Positions 8,174 through 17,484 of a DNA stretch of 32,226 nt are shown piece by piece. Made by a program: the position numbers and the translations under genes. The notes under the pieces were generated by a model. The model made no database searches, was not told the origin of the DNA, and saw nothing but the letters and a program-made list of their open reading frames with translations. The DNA comes from Planctomycetaceae bacterium. GTDB taxonomy: Bacteria > Planctomycetota > Planctomycetia > Pirellulales > Pirellulaceae. Position 1 is the first letter of the stretch. The number at the start of each line of letters is the position of its first letter. Location of the stretch: contig PBTE01000162.1 of the NCBI GenBank assembly GCA_002726515.1, positions 1-32,226 of the forward strand, read 5' to 3'.

Positions 8174-11020
8174 CTAGTCGACCGCCTTGGAACGCAAACG
8201 GACTTCCTTCAGCATGGGAGTGCTGCCTCCGTCAGGAGTGGAGAGCACCGCGCGGTACTGAAGCCAGCGGGCGCTCGCAGCGACCTGCAGCGGTGATCCG
8301 GATTGTTCGAAATAGCCGTCTTGGCCTTGTGGTCCGGTCCACTTTGCAGTGGAGAGGCCACGACGGGTTGCGGAGCTACGGATTTGAAACCGGACAGCGG
8401 TGCCGTGGGGTGTGGAGGCCAGCCACTGGAGCCGCGCCGGTGTTCGTCCTGTCGGACATTCGATGGGTACGGAGACGTAGTCTTCTTCCAGGCGCCGGTC
8501 GTAGATGTTTCCTACATCCCATCCCAGTCCAAAATGTGGTCCGAATGTGGGGACCCATTGACTTCTGCGTTTGGAGAAACCTTCGGGCCCACCCCAGAAA
8601 AGATTGGATCCGATGGTATGGTCACCGTGGAGAACGTGATTGCAAAGAAACAAGTCCAACCAGCCGTCCCGGTTGTAATCAGCAATGGTCAGTGCACTGG
8701 ACGACTCGGCGGGCACGGTGCTGCGTCGTGATTCATGAAAACTGCCGTCCGCCGCGCCCCAGTAGATGAAGGCGGGGATGCGGCGAGTGAAATAAGCATG
8801 GTAGTTTGAAAAGATGATATCCAGGTGACCGTCGTTGTTAACATCGGCCACCGAGGATTCCAGCGAGTCGAAACTTTCCAAACGTAAACTGTTTTCCTGA
8901 CGATATCCATCCGCACCTCCCCACATCACCAGTGCAAACCTGGTGGGATGGCCCAACTCGTCCAGATTCCAGCCTCCACCGAAAATCAGGTCCAGCCATC
9001 CATCCCGGTTCAAGTCGGCAACTTCGATCGTCGAGGCGTTGTGTGCCTGGAATGTCGTTTGTCGATGGTCCGTGTAGGTGCCGTCGGCAGCACCCCAGAA
9101 TATGTGTGTTTTCCCGGTCATGATTCCGGGAAAGAGCAGGTCGAGAAAACCGTCTTTGTTCAGGTCCGCAATGTTGACACTTTGGCTGAAGAGGGTTTCC
9201 AGCTTGAGTTCTGTCCGGTGATTACCATCGTAGCCATTTTTTCCACCCCAGAGGATTTTGCCCCGGGTAGGACTCTGGCGTGTCTGTTCGTCAGGAAAAA
9301 GAACACGGGATCCCTGTGACAGGACGAGGTCGAGATAACCGTCCCGGTTCAGGTCCGCGACGTCCACTCCGTTACCTTCCAAGGGCGCATCGGTCTTGAA
9401 GAGAGGACCGGGGGCCGCGAATCCATCGGGTCCGCCAGGCGAGATCACACCTTCGCCGACGTCGACGACATCCACGTGTCCGTCCTGGTTTACGTCCGCG
9501 ATGGCAACCGCGCCCAGGCTGGGCAGCGATGCCATGGACGAGGGGGAGTAATGGTGACGGGGGTTTCCCCAGAAAATCTGTGAATTTGGCGCAGTAACGC
9601 CGCCGCTGATATGGCTCACCAGTACCAGATCCTGGTGACCGTCGTGGTTTAAATCACCCGCGTTGGCGCTGTCAGGGGAAAAGCCGAGTACCTCCTTGCG
9701 GCTTGCCGGCGAGAATCCGTCAGGGCCGTTCCAGTAGATGTACGAGTTGACATCGCTGGTTTTACCGTCGGAAGTGTTGGAAAAGACAACATCGATTCGC
9801 CCGTCGTGGTTGAAGTCAGCGAGAACCACGTCAGTTGCTTTCAGGGTTGGTAATCCTGTCCGTCGGCTCGCAGCAAAACCGGATTGACTTCCCCAGTAAA
9901 TAAACGATTCCGTGTGGCGGTTTGCCACGACCAGTTCCGGCATGCCGTCCATGTTGAGGTCCCCCACCGCGCATTGCAGGGCCTTGACGGTTGGGAGGAC
10001 GACACGGGGTTCCGCCTCAAAACCGTGTCCATTTCCGAAAAATAGTTCGAGTTTGTCATTTTTCTGAAGTAAAGCCAGGTCCAACTCGTGATCCCCGTCA
10101 AGGTCCGCGATCCGCAGCGAGACGGGGTCATGTGATTTCCAAGTTGTGCGGCGATCCACCGAGAAACCCTCGGTTCCGCCCCAGTACAGGTAGACGCTTT
10201 TCTCCTGGCGGTTGTTGTTCACCAGCATCAATTCCGGGTATCCGTCATGGTTCAGGTCCCCCGCGGCACAGTCCACGGCAGTGGAGGCGGGTAGGGAGGT
10301 TCTTCTGCGGGCGTCAAATCCGGTAGGGCCATTCCAGTACACATAGGATTCCAGGTGTCCGTGTGGCGGTAGGTCTGAGAGCCACTCGAAATTGCCCCGG
10401 TTGGCAAATGCCAGGTCGACAAACCCGTCCTGGTTGAAGTCTGCCGCTACCACTCCGCCGGGCAGGAGAGTCGGCAGTTCGGTCCGACGGTCTGCCCGAA
10501 ATCCTTCCGGACTATTCCAGTAGATCAAGGCGCTTGAATAGATGGTGTAGTTGTGCTTGAAGTTGCAGAAAATAATTTCGTCGTAACCGTCGTTGTTCAA
10601 GTCTGCCAGGATGGAACGGCCACCTCCGTCACTGGGTAACCGTAAGGCCGCGTTGCGTCGTTGTTGCACTTCGTTCAATAATTTCAGTTTGGGTAATTGG
10701 TCGGCAAGCGGGGGCAGAAGAGAGCGGGGGCCTTTGGCGGTGCCCCAGTAGACCAGCACGTCAGCCCCTTCCATGGAGTCATGGTCGTTGGCTACGAACA
10801 GGTCCAGATAACCATCGTTGTTAAAGTCGAGCCGGTTGATCATCTCGATGTGTCCGGCCCGTGCCACGTAGAGGTTGGTTCCTCCGTCACCAAGTGTTCC
10901 CGGGGAAAAATCCTCGAAATTTGTGTGAGTGATCCAAGATTGGTCTGCACGAAGTGGTCGCCCGACGGTAGGGAGTGAGACGACGAAAATAGTACACACG
11001 ATCAGGGTTTGTATTTTCAT
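8174..11020 (-). CDS. Secreted FG-GAP/VCBS beta-propeller protein with 14 calcium-loop repeats
   Basis: 948 residues, ATG at 11020, with signal peptide (TLIVCTIFVVSLPTVG). Fourteen copies of a D-x-N-x-D-G-x-x-D-Φ motif (for example DLNRDGYLDLV) recur about every 50 residues between positions 65 and 790. Each blade also carries an IYWGxxxGF strand. Such loops bind calcium in integrin-type propellers. Fourteen blades suggest two seven-bladed propellers. The last ~120 residues form a separate beta-rich domain (LQWLASTPHGTAVRFQIR) resembling those attached to planctomycete propellers. There are no catalytic residues I recognise; it is probably an adhesion or binding protein. It is divergent from the PhyH-like gene, with a 396-bp spacer. 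One internal blade (near 306) has DLDGDHELD, lacking the usual Gly. Confidence 0.92.
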   Translation of the reverse strand: MKIQTLIVCTIFVVSLPTVGRPLRADQSWITHTNFEDFSPGTLGDGGTNLYVARAGHIEMINRLDFNNDGYLDLFVANDHDSMEGADVLVYWGTAKGPRSLLPPLADQLPKLKLLNEVQQRRNAALRLPSDGGGRSILADLNNDGYDEIIFCNFKHNYTIYSSALIYWNSPEGFRADRRTELPTLLPGGVVAADFNQDGFVDLAFANRGNFEWLSDLPPHGHLESYVYWNGPTGFDARRRTSLPASTAVDCAAGDLNHDGYPELMLVNNNRQEKSVYLYWGGTEGFSVDRRTTWKSHDPVSLRIADLDGDHELDLALLQKNDKLELFFGNGHGFEAEPRVVLPTVKALQCAVGDLNMDGMPELVVANRHTESFIYWGSQSGFAASRRTGLPTLKATDVVLADFNHDGRIDVVFSNTSDGKTSDVNSYIYWNGPDGFSPASRKEVLGFSPDSANAGDLNHDGHQDLVLVSHISGGVTAPNSQIFWGNPRHHYSPSSMASLPSLGAVAIADVNQDGHVDVVDVGEGVISPGGPDGFAAPGPLFKTDAPLEGNGVDVADLNRDGYLDLVLSQGSRVLFPDEQTRQSPTRGKILWGGKNGYDGNHRTELKLETLFSQSVNIADLNKDGFLDLLFPGIMTGKTHIFWGAADGTYTDHRQTTFQAHNASTIEVADLNRDGWLDLIFGGGWNLDELGHPTRFALVMWGGADGYRQENSLRLESFDSLESSVADVNNDGHLDIIFSNYHAYFTRRIPAFIYWGAADGSFHESRRSTVPAESSSALTIADYNRDGWLDLFLCNHVLHGDHTIGSNLFWGGPEGFSKRRSQWVPTFGPHFGLGWDVGNIYDRRLEEDYVSVPIECPTGRTPARLQWLASTPHGTAVRFQIRSSATRRGLSTAKWTGPQGQDGYFEQSGSPLQVAASARWLQYRAVLSTPDGGSTPMLKEVRLRSKAVD

Positions 11021-11416
11021 GGTTGGCTCTTGTTGGAAACAAAATAAATGGCGGGATCGAAGAAGTTAACGTCGATTAGAACACTGTTGGAAAGTTTTTA
11101 GTTAGTGAAACAGACTCACGGTTCCTGGTGGCCTGGATTGTCGCAAGGGGTTGTGCTGCGGAGTGGAAGTGGCGGGTTTTATTATTGCACAATCGCAAGA
11201 GGGGGGGAGGTGTCTGTTTGCCGGGCAGTGGGTCAATCCGGGTGCGGGTCAAACTATGGAAACCTCTTATTCCGGCCGGCAGGCCAAACATATTTTCTCC
11301 GCGGCCTGTTGACGGTTCCTCGAAGGTCCACCAATCAGCAACACATTGATGTGCCCTTTGATGACTCCGGACGATAAACTATAAACAACCCGATTCGATC
11401 CTGAACCAGTAAACCG
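11021..11416. other. Intergenic spacer between divergent genes
   Basis: 396 bp between the FG-GAP gene and the PhyH-like gene. It holds a promoter candidate at its right end and a G7 tract near 11201-11207. I see no convincing gene; open frames here lack recognisable protein features. Confidence 0.6.
11358..11385 (+). promoter_or_regulatory. Promoter candidate for the PhyH-like gene
   Basis: TTGATG (11358-11363), a 16-base spacer and TATAAA (11380-11385) lie 31 bp before ATG 11417. This would give a leader of about 25 bases. Both boxes deviate from consensus. Confidence 0.4.
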
Positions 11417-12238
11417 ATGCCTGCCATGCAAGCCCTCCCTGCCCACGATGTTGAACGAGCCCTCCAGGCCATTGAAATGGACGGATTTGTTTTGTTGGAG
11501 GATGCGATTTCTGCTGCGGAAGCGGCGGAACTGGCCGGGCTCGTATTAAGTGCGCCCGACCGGGCGCCGGGGATTCGCGGTTACGAGTTCGTTGTCTCCT
11601 TGTTGAATCACGATTCCCGCTTCGAAAAACTGGTGACACACCCTTCAGTGTTGGAGTTGGCCAGGCATCTAATCGGCGGTCGCACCGATACCGCTTCGCA
11701 GCACTTTACCTGGCCGGTCGAGGATCAAATTCGTTTGGGAAGTGTTGATGGTCTTTTGGCGCATCCCGGATCGGAATTCGGCCATTGGCATCTGGATTCT
11801 CCGATGGGACAATTGAATCCCGCTCGGCCTGTGCCGGATTTTCCCATCGGCGTCAATTCATTTTGGATTCTGACGCCATTCACGAAAGAGACAGGTGCCA
11901 CGCGTGCCATGCCGGGAAGCCACAAGTTGAGGCATCTGCCACCCGCAACAAACGATTCACTTGCAGGGGAGGTGGTCTGTTGCGGGACCCCCGGCAGTGT
12001 AGTGGTCATGCCCAACACGGTCTGGCACGCGGCAGGATCCAATGTCAGTAAAAAACCACGGATCGCCGTTGCCGCCTTCTATCAGCCCTGGTGGGTCGGA
12101 CGACTGACGATGGACATGTATCCGGTACGTCGCGACGTGTGGAAAACTTTGTCATCGGGGGCTCAGGCGCTTACCAAACACCAGCTTGGCTGGAACACAG
12201 ACTTCCACGGTGCGTTGACAACATCTGATGAGAAGTAG
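11417..12238 (+). CDS. Phytanoyl-CoA dioxygenase (PhyH)-like Fe(II)/2-oxoglutarate oxygenase
   Basis: 273 residues. The PhyH fold starts with a typical EMDGFVLLEDAIS segment. The metal ligands are His125 and Asp127 (HWHLD) and the distal His204 (NTVWHAAG). Arg215, 11 residues on, is placed to bind 2-oxoglutarate. It is probably an active hydroxylase, but the family covers lipids, antibiotics and osmolytes, so the substrate is not predictable. There is no signal peptide. A second ATG at 11426 is possible; neither has a clear ribosome site. It converges with the glycosyltransferase gene over a 73-bp gap. Related PhyH enzymes are abundant in planctomycetes. Confidence 0.9.
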   Translation: MPAMQALPAHDVERALQAIEMDGFVLLEDAISAAEAAELAGLVLSAPDRAPGIRGYEFVVSLLNHDSRFEKLVTHPSVLELARHLIGGRTDTASQHFTWPVEDQIRLGSVDGLLAHPGSEFGHWHLDSPMGQLNPARPVPDFPIGVNSFWILTPFTKETGATRAMPGSHKLRHLPPATNDSLAGEVVCCGTPGSVVVMPNTVWHAAGSNVSKKPRIAVAAFYQPWWVGRLTMDMYPVRRDVWKTLSSGAQALTKHQLGWNTDFHGALTTSDEK

Positions 12239-12311
12239 GTCGGCGCGGTTCTGTGAAAGTGATCGACCGGCCGAACCGGTTTCTACGGATGGCGATTTTC
12301 TCTTTTCGTGA

Positions 12312-14996
12312 CTAGGGTTTTTTCGATTCGTCATCCGGAGCGCGGCTCAAGGCTTGTTCGGCCTGGGCCTTGGAGAGCGCCGTCCGCGTGGCTTCGTGTT
12401 GGGGATTCAGCTCCAGGGCCTTTCTCAAATGGTCGACTGCTTCATCCAGGCGGCCTTGTTCACGGCGTAGCTCGCCGAGCAGCAGGTGGGCGTCACCTTG
12501 TCGTGGGTTGTTCTGCAGCACTTTGAGATAATGCGAGGCGGCGGCCTCTTTTTTACCTGCCAGGGTCAGTACGCTTCCCATGCAGAGATTTGCCTCCTCC
12601 GAATCGGGGTGTAGGTTCAGAGCCGCCCGGAAGTGCACCGCGGCTTGCCTGAAGCTTCCCGCGCCCGCCGAAATTTTTCCCAGGGCGAGGTGGGCCTCCA
12701 GAAGGTGAGGATCTAAAGAAACGGCCTGGGAGTAACGCCGGGCTGCTTCGGTGAGCTCACCCCGTTGGCTCAAAGCCACCGCCAACTTCAATAAACAGGC
12801 GGTATTGCTGGGGTTGAGCCGTACTCCCTTTTGCAGTTCTGCTTCAGCTTTCTGCCAGTTTCCAGCGCGAATATAGGCCGCAGCCAAATGCTCGTGACCG
12901 ACGTCGGGAGTAGGACGGTAGTCGGGCCAGTTCAGACAGGTCAGCATCGAAACTGCCGCCAAGATACCACACCAAATGTGCAGGGTGTTCCAGTCGCGGC
13001 GCCTGAGGAGTTCCGCAAGTTTGACGATCCCGAAAGCGGATCCAAGTAGAAGAAAGGGAATGATCGGAAGACGGTAGCGACCGGAGACGATGAAGGCAAC
13101 GATGGTGGCGGAGTAAAAGAGGATGAACAGGACAATCAGCGACACGACATGAACCTGATTTCTATCCGGGTCCATCCACGGTCCGGGGGTAGCACGTCTG
13201 CGCTGGAGCATCTGGATACCAAACAGTGCCAATCCGGTGATAGCCAAGGCCAGGATGGCGGGGAACGGGAATGGTAATTGTTTCAGCAAGGGTGAATGAT
13301 GTTTTTCAAACGTGGCATCGTTTTCGTAGTTACTGACTTCCACGGGTGCCCAGAAAAGCCCCAGTTTTCGGGCCGTCAATTGCAGGGCCTGGTGTGGGTG
13401 ATCGGCAATAAAACGTAAGCCCCTGTCGGTGAAGTGCGAGGACGCCTCTGCATAAGAGAGAGGTCGATTCAGCCTGGTTTCCAAATCATGGACGATCGAT
13501 GAATAATCAAAGCAGGACCAGGAACCAATTTCAGGATGAGAGGCTTCAATCCCCTGACTGTAGTCGTTGTTTCCGAAGAAGAAGTTGATACCTCCGTTGG
13601 CGGAGATGAGAACGAAATCTTTCGACACAGCGTAGTTCCGGAGGGTGGCGGGAGCGATCGTCAGGGTCACACCGAGCAAAAATGTGGCAGCTGGTGCGAG
13701 GAATCGTCGAGGCTGGGCGGACTTGAGTTTTACCCAGTACAGCCAGATAAGCACGGCCAGTGCAAAGGTGAGGACATTGGGACGTACCAGGGCGTAGAGC
13801 CCCAGCACCACTCCCGCCAGGAAAGCCAGTCCCAGGCTGTCCCGTTCGATCAGTTGGCTCAGAATATAAACCAGTAGCATTGCTAATACGACCAGCAGGG
13901 AAGGCGCATTGAGCTTGCCCTCGTAGTAGATAAAGATCCAGGAGACACTTAACATGCCGGCAAAGGTAAGGGCGACACACGTGCCGAACCATCGTTTGGC
14001 GAACAGGTAACCCACGAGACAAGTGGTCATGCCAAGCAACATTTGAACAATCCTCGGAGCGTGAGGGTTGGTGCCCAACGTGCGGTAGACTCCTGCCAGG
14101 AAGAACGAGTAGCCCGGGGGTCTGAAATAAGCGTTGCTGTTGATCCGTGGTTCGGGAGCACCCGATGGTAACGGCACGTCGTCAAACACGAGAGTGCGTG
14201 CCCAGTAGTCGTGGTACAGGTGGTCCAGAGTGGGATAGGAGAAATCAGGCTTTCCGGAAAGTTCCAGCAAATAAGTTGCCCGCAACAGACCGCCCACCAG
14301 AAGAATTCCACCGAGGGCGATTAAGGCCCATGTGGGATGTCGGGTTTCGACAACCGGTTGGGCCTGAGCTTCGGAGTCGCGGTTGCGTTTTCGAACGTTG
14401 CCGGACGGCGGCGTGGAACGCCTGGCAATGATAACGCCGTGAAAAAGGTAGAAGATGATAGTCAAGCCACCGGTCATTGCAAAACCTGCGACCTTGAACT
14501 GGTTACTGGTGCTTTTCACGGTTCGAAAACTTGGAGGGCTTTTAGCGACCACGAGGCGATCGTGATCCGGGTCCTGGATCGAGCGGGTGTTTTGGCACCG
14601 CAGCGAGTAGACTCCATCCACAGGAATAGTGACCTTCCACATGGCGCGGCCCAGCAGCCTGTCGCCGGACAGAGGCCGCCGGGATTGGTATTGTTCTTCC
14701 GGATCGAACGGCAGCGGGAAGACCTGTACCTTGTTTGCCTGGTGATCCTGAATCAACAGTTGGATTTTCTCGGAATCCTGGGGAAGCACTCGCGGTGATT
14801 CGAAAAAGAAAACGTATTCTCCGGAAAAAAGTTGGACATGGTGTTGTGTTCCGATTTTGAGGCGGGTCCCTGAAGAGATCCAGGATTCGACATGGAACCA
14901 CGTTCCCCACGTCGTTGCTGCGCCTAGTCCGACGAGGGTGAGAATCGCCAGAATGGAGAAGACGGTATTTGGTCTTTGCTGAGGACTTCCTGTCAT
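12312..14996 (-). CDS. Multi-pass membrane glycosyltransferase (ArnT/PMT type) with C-terminal TPR repeats
   Basis: 894 residues. A first membrane span at about 12-32 is followed by a ~120-residue extracytoplasmic beta-rich domain and a second span near 165-185. A GT-C transferase core with roughly ten more spans then runs to about 690. It carries the family-like first-loop acidic/aromatic stretch (TLDHLYHDYWA) and RPPGYSFFLAG. The last ~190 residues hold five TPR units, for example LLGELRREQGRLDEAVDHL. GT-C enzymes move sugars from polyprenyl phosphates to proteins or lipids outside the membrane; TPRs usually bind partners. Its neighbours are surface proteins, which could be acceptors (inference). 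No clear ribosome site precedes ATG 14996. Confidence 0.9.
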   Translation of the reverse strand: MTGSPQQRPNTVFSILAILTLVGLGAATTWGTWFHVESWISSGTRLKIGTQHHVQLFSGEYVFFFESPRVLPQDSEKIQLLIQDHQANKVQVFPLPFDPEEQYQSRRPLSGDRLLGRAMWKVTIPVDGVYSLRCQNTRSIQDPDHDRLVVAKSPPSFRTVKSTSNQFKVAGFAMTGGLTIIFYLFHGVIIARRSTPPSGNVRKRNRDSEAQAQPVVETRHPTWALIALGGILLVGGLLRATYLLELSGKPDFSYPTLDHLYHDYWARTLVFDDVPLPSGAPEPRINSNAYFRPPGYSFFLAGVYRTLGTNPHAPRIVQMLLGMTTCLVGYLFAKRWFGTCVALTFAGMLSVSWIFIYYEGKLNAPSLLVVLAMLLVYILSQLIERDSLGLAFLAGVVLGLYALVRPNVLTFALAVLIWLYWVKLKSAQPRRFLAPAATFLLGVTLTIAPATLRNYAVSKDFVLISANGGINFFFGNNDYSQGIEASHPEIGSWSCFDYSSIVHDLETRLNRPLSYAEASSHFTDRGLRFIADHPHQALQLTARKLGLFWAPVEVSNYENDATFEKHHSPLLKQLPFPFPAILALAITGLALFGIQMLQRRRATPGPWMDPDRNQVHVVSLIVLFILFYSATIVAFIVSGRYRLPIIPFLLLGSAFGIVKLAELLRRRDWNTLHIWCGILAAVSMLTCLNWPDYRPTPDVGHEHLAAAYIRAGNWQKAEAELQKGVRLNPSNTACLLKLAVALSQRGELTEAARRYSQAVSLDPHLLEAHLALGKISAGAGSFRQAAVHFRAALNLHPDSEEANLCMGSVLTLAGKKEAAASHYLKVLQNNPRQGDAHLLLGELRREQGRLDEAVDHLRKALELNPQHEATRTALSKAQAEQALSRAPDDESKKP

Positions 14997-15468
14997 GGAG
15001 GATTTCAGTCCGGGTTGTCAAGGAGTCAGCTGACCGGCCTGCAGGGATTTTTCATCAGTGCGCAAATACTGCTACAGAGGCGAATGTCAACATCAAGGAA
15101 CATCACTTCCTTTAACTTATGCCGAACACCGTTTCATTTCAAGCAATCGCCGATCGTGAAATCTCCGGCCGAAGTCGGCTGTTTGTGGACTATCCGAGCA
15201 CGGATACAAGCTGCGCAAAGAGGGCGAGCGGGTTTGTTCTCCGTGCGTTATTGATGAAGTCGGGAACAGGGGATTGGGCGGAAGAGTTTCCGAATGCGTT
15301 GCACCCAACTGGTCGGAATAACCTCAAAAAACGTTGTGAAAGCTGTTTGCCATGCCGACATGTGTGGAAGACTCGGCGCCATCTCGATCCGGTCTCGTTG
15401 ACGAGCAGGTAAGAACTGACGCGATGCCTTATCGCCCCGGAGCACCACCGTCATTGCTGGTGCCTGAC
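14997..15468. other. Intergenic region upstream of the glycosyltransferase
   Basis: 472 bp between two genes on the minus strand. It holds the promoter candidate at 15063-15090. No open frame here has protein-like features. Confidence 0.6.
15063..15090 (-). promoter_or_regulatory. Promoter candidate for the glycosyltransferase gene
   Basis: A perfect TTGACA on the minus strand (15090-15085) is followed, 16 bases on, by TATTTG (15068-15063), a weak -10. The start codon is at 14996, giving a leader of about 60 bases. Confidence 0.3.
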
Positions 15469-16404
15469 TCAGGTGGTGTCTCTCCAGATGGCGACGAACC
15501 TGAGAGGCGACACACTCCCCAACACAATGGCCACACCGAAAATTCCCAATGCCACGGAATATGGCTCGGGGACTGCCGGCACGGTGTTGTAGCCATTGGG
15601 ATTAAAGTTGGTCGATAAAAAATTGTAGTCGGCAAGGTCGATATCTGTGTCACCGTCGAAGTTTCCATGTTTCCACAGATGAGGTCCGTGGATGCTGCTG
15701 GGGTCAAAGCGACTGGACAAGGTATTGTAATCTGTAAGATCGATGTTCCTGGTGTCAGGAAACGTACTGTTCAGGCCATCCGTGTCGCCCCGCTGGAAGG
15801 GGGAGGAGTAGCCGTTTTCGGTGGCAGTTTGCGAGAGCCATTCGGTGATGTCCAACGGGTCGAGGATGTCATCGCCAACTATATCAAAATGGCGGTTGGT
15901 CTCCGTGACAGGAACTCCGGCCACCAGGTTTCCCTGGGTATACATCAAGTCAATGTCAGACAGGTTGCAGGTCGAATCTGCGTTGAAGTCGCATGTCGGT
16001 CCCGAGATGATGTGGACATCACCTTGTACCAGACCGAAATCGAGATTCGTATATTCGAAGGCCAGGTTGAAATCGGGTCCGAGTCCAAAGTTGTAAAGTT
16101 GTGTGAGATCAGTAGTACCATCCAGAGAAAGGAACCCCAACGTTCCTTCACTGTGAACGTCTGTTGTCGATTCAAGTTGAACCAGAAACACTATTCCGAA
16201 AGGACCGGATTGAGGGTTCAAGGCTTGCAGGGGCGAGGTAATCGTCATCGCCAGTAGTTCGGTCGCCTCGTTGGCCAGCAGGCTCATCGATTGAGCGGTT
16301 GTATTCAGTTCCAGCGCCAGTTCACCCGCTGCCGGTGGAAAGTCAGCCTGGGCGGGCACCGGTAGCATAAGAAAGAGACAGATTGCAAGATGGAGTTGTT
16401 TCAT
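15469..16404 (-). CDS. Secreted dockerin-like protein with C-terminal PEP-CTERM-type sorting tail
   Basis: 311 residues, ATG 16404, signal peptide (AICLFLMLPVPAQA). The N-terminal half is a beta-rich domain (SGPFGIVFLVQLESTTDVH) of a kind often seen before dockerin-like modules in planctomycetes. From about residue 140, Asp-rich EF-type loops follow: CDFNADSTCNLSDIDLMY, then GDTDGLN..NIDLTDYN, then GNFDGDTDIDLADYN. The C-terminus is VPEPYSVALGIFGVAIVLG plus a basic end, which suggests exosortase-dependent sorting. No exosortase gene is in the window. It shares the loop module and tail with the protein at 17485-20193, so the two are paralogues at their C-terminal ends. Function is unknown; probably an outer surface or matrix component. 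Confidence 0.85.
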   Translation of the reverse strand: MKQLHLAICLFLMLPVPAQADFPPAAGELALELNTTAQSMSLLANEATELLAMTITSPLQALNPQSGPFGIVFLVQLESTTDVHSEGTLGFLSLDGTTDLTQLYNFGLGPDFNLAFEYTNLDFGLVQGDVHIISGPTCDFNADSTCNLSDIDLMYTQGNLVAGVPVTETNRHFDIVGDDILDPLDITEWLSQTATENGYSSPFQRGDTDGLNSTFPDTRNIDLTDYNTLSSRFDPSSIHGPHLWKHGNFDGDTDIDLADYNFLSTNFNPNGYNTVPAVPEPYSVALGIFGVAIVLGSVSPLRFVAIWRDTT

Positions 16405-16513
16405 TTGAACAGCTCTTGACGTTTTTTCTTTCGAGCCGGGAACGCAGATTTGCTTTTGGTGAAACGGAGGTAGAGCTGGCCCCGCCTGAGCAGGGGTTGG
16501 GGATCGATGTTGC

Positions 16514-16867
16514 CTACGGGTTTTGTTCCAGTAACTTCTTTCCTTTGGGTGAAGATGTCCGTACCAGATCTACGGAGTCGCAATGTTCGCAGGCGTGGTA
16601 CTGGGAACTGCGCCTCCACACTGAATAAATCACGCCCGGCGCACAAAACAGGAAATACAAGGCAATTTCAATGACGTCACTTCCCGCCAGCTTCCAAATG
16701 CCCCGGCCACGTGTAGCGCACTGGGTACAAACATACTCTCCGCGGTACTTCACGCGGAGCCCGAGTTCCCTGGCGTTAAAGTCGGTCGCGCAACGTGCGC
16801 ATTGAAACGTTTCAGTGGTGTTTGAACGCTGGATCTGGTGCCCGCATACCGGGCAGGTGAACATCAT
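16514..16867 (-). CDS. Small zinc-ribbon protein with a membrane segment
   Basis: 117 residues from ATG 16867; a TTG two codons earlier and a second ATG at 16864 are alternatives. Cysteine pairs CPVC and CARC, near the N-terminus, form a zinc ribbon. Further pairs CTQC and CEHC suggest a second split metal site around a hydrophobic stretch (IALYFLFCAPGVIYSVW) near residues 70-88. It may be a membrane-associated ribbon protein of unknown role. The gene follows a TATAAT-containing stretch on its strand (17052-17047) beside the G-rich tract, about 180 bp upstream. It is 109 bp from the dockerin/PEP-CTERM gene downstream in the same direction, so co-transcription is possible. Confidence 0.7.
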   Translation of the reverse strand: MMFTCPVCGHQIQRSNTTETFQCARCATDFNARELGLRVKYRGEYVCTQCATRGRGIWKLAGSDVIEIALYFLFCAPGVIYSVWRRSSQYHACEHCDSVDLVRTSSPKGKKLLEQNP

Positions 16868-17484
16868 AGCCAAGATCTTGACGGTGGGGTCTGGCCGGTT
16901 CCATCAAAAGCCCATGGTGAGCTCTTATTGTGCCGAACCTGGATCTCAATTCAAGACCGAATGTCCGTCTGCTGCCTGCCAACGGCGGGGTTGCACCGGG
17001 ACTCCAACCGGACGGTTGAAATTTTATTGAATTCCCACCAGGCGGAATTATACTCGTGTAGGTGGGGGGGCGTGGAGGATGGGGGGGAACCGAACGTGTA
17101 AGGTCGGAGGTAAGGTGGACGACAGGTCACCATCCATCTGTAGCCAGCCGGCCTGTTAATCGTACGTGTCAGCCCGGCGAACGTCGACGGAATTGTGGTT
17201 CATCGGAGATTCCCGAAATTCTTTCCCGGGGAAGGGGTGATCACGAGAGCTGCAGTTTGTTCAGTTTTTCGGCCAAGTTGAATTCACCTGGTTTCGTCTC
17301 GTTGGTAACAACCTCTTGAGGATAACCACCGGTTACCATTGAGAGGTAAGGTTACCGGCGTACAGATGTAAAGCCGACAGCCTGGATGATCTGGTCGTGA
17401 ACCCTACATGGTCGGAAGCAGGTCTGCGCGGGGCGACATCCGCAGGCAACGAGCCAGTGCGGCAACTCCAGCAGGAAAACGTGG
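16868..17484. other. Divergent intergenic region with G-rich tract and nested inverted repeat
   Basis: 617 bp between the zinc-ribbon gene (-) and the large PEP-CTERM gene (+). It holds a minus-strand TATAAT (17052-17047), two G7 runs (17064-17087), and the inverted repeat at 17304-17356. The open frames here and antisense to the next gene's N-terminus have no family features. Confidence 0.6.
17304..17356. repeat. Nested inverted repeat upstream of the 902-residue protein gene
   Basis: Outer arms GGTAAC (17304-17309) and GTTACC (17351-17356) are followed inward by ACCTC/GAGGT, then opposed TTGA sequences, then an inner stem of GGATAACC against GGTTACC with one bulged A. The whole can fold into one long interrupted hairpin. 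It lies 128 bp before ATG 17485 and has no T-run, so an operator or leader structure is more likely than a terminator. Confidence 0.6.
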
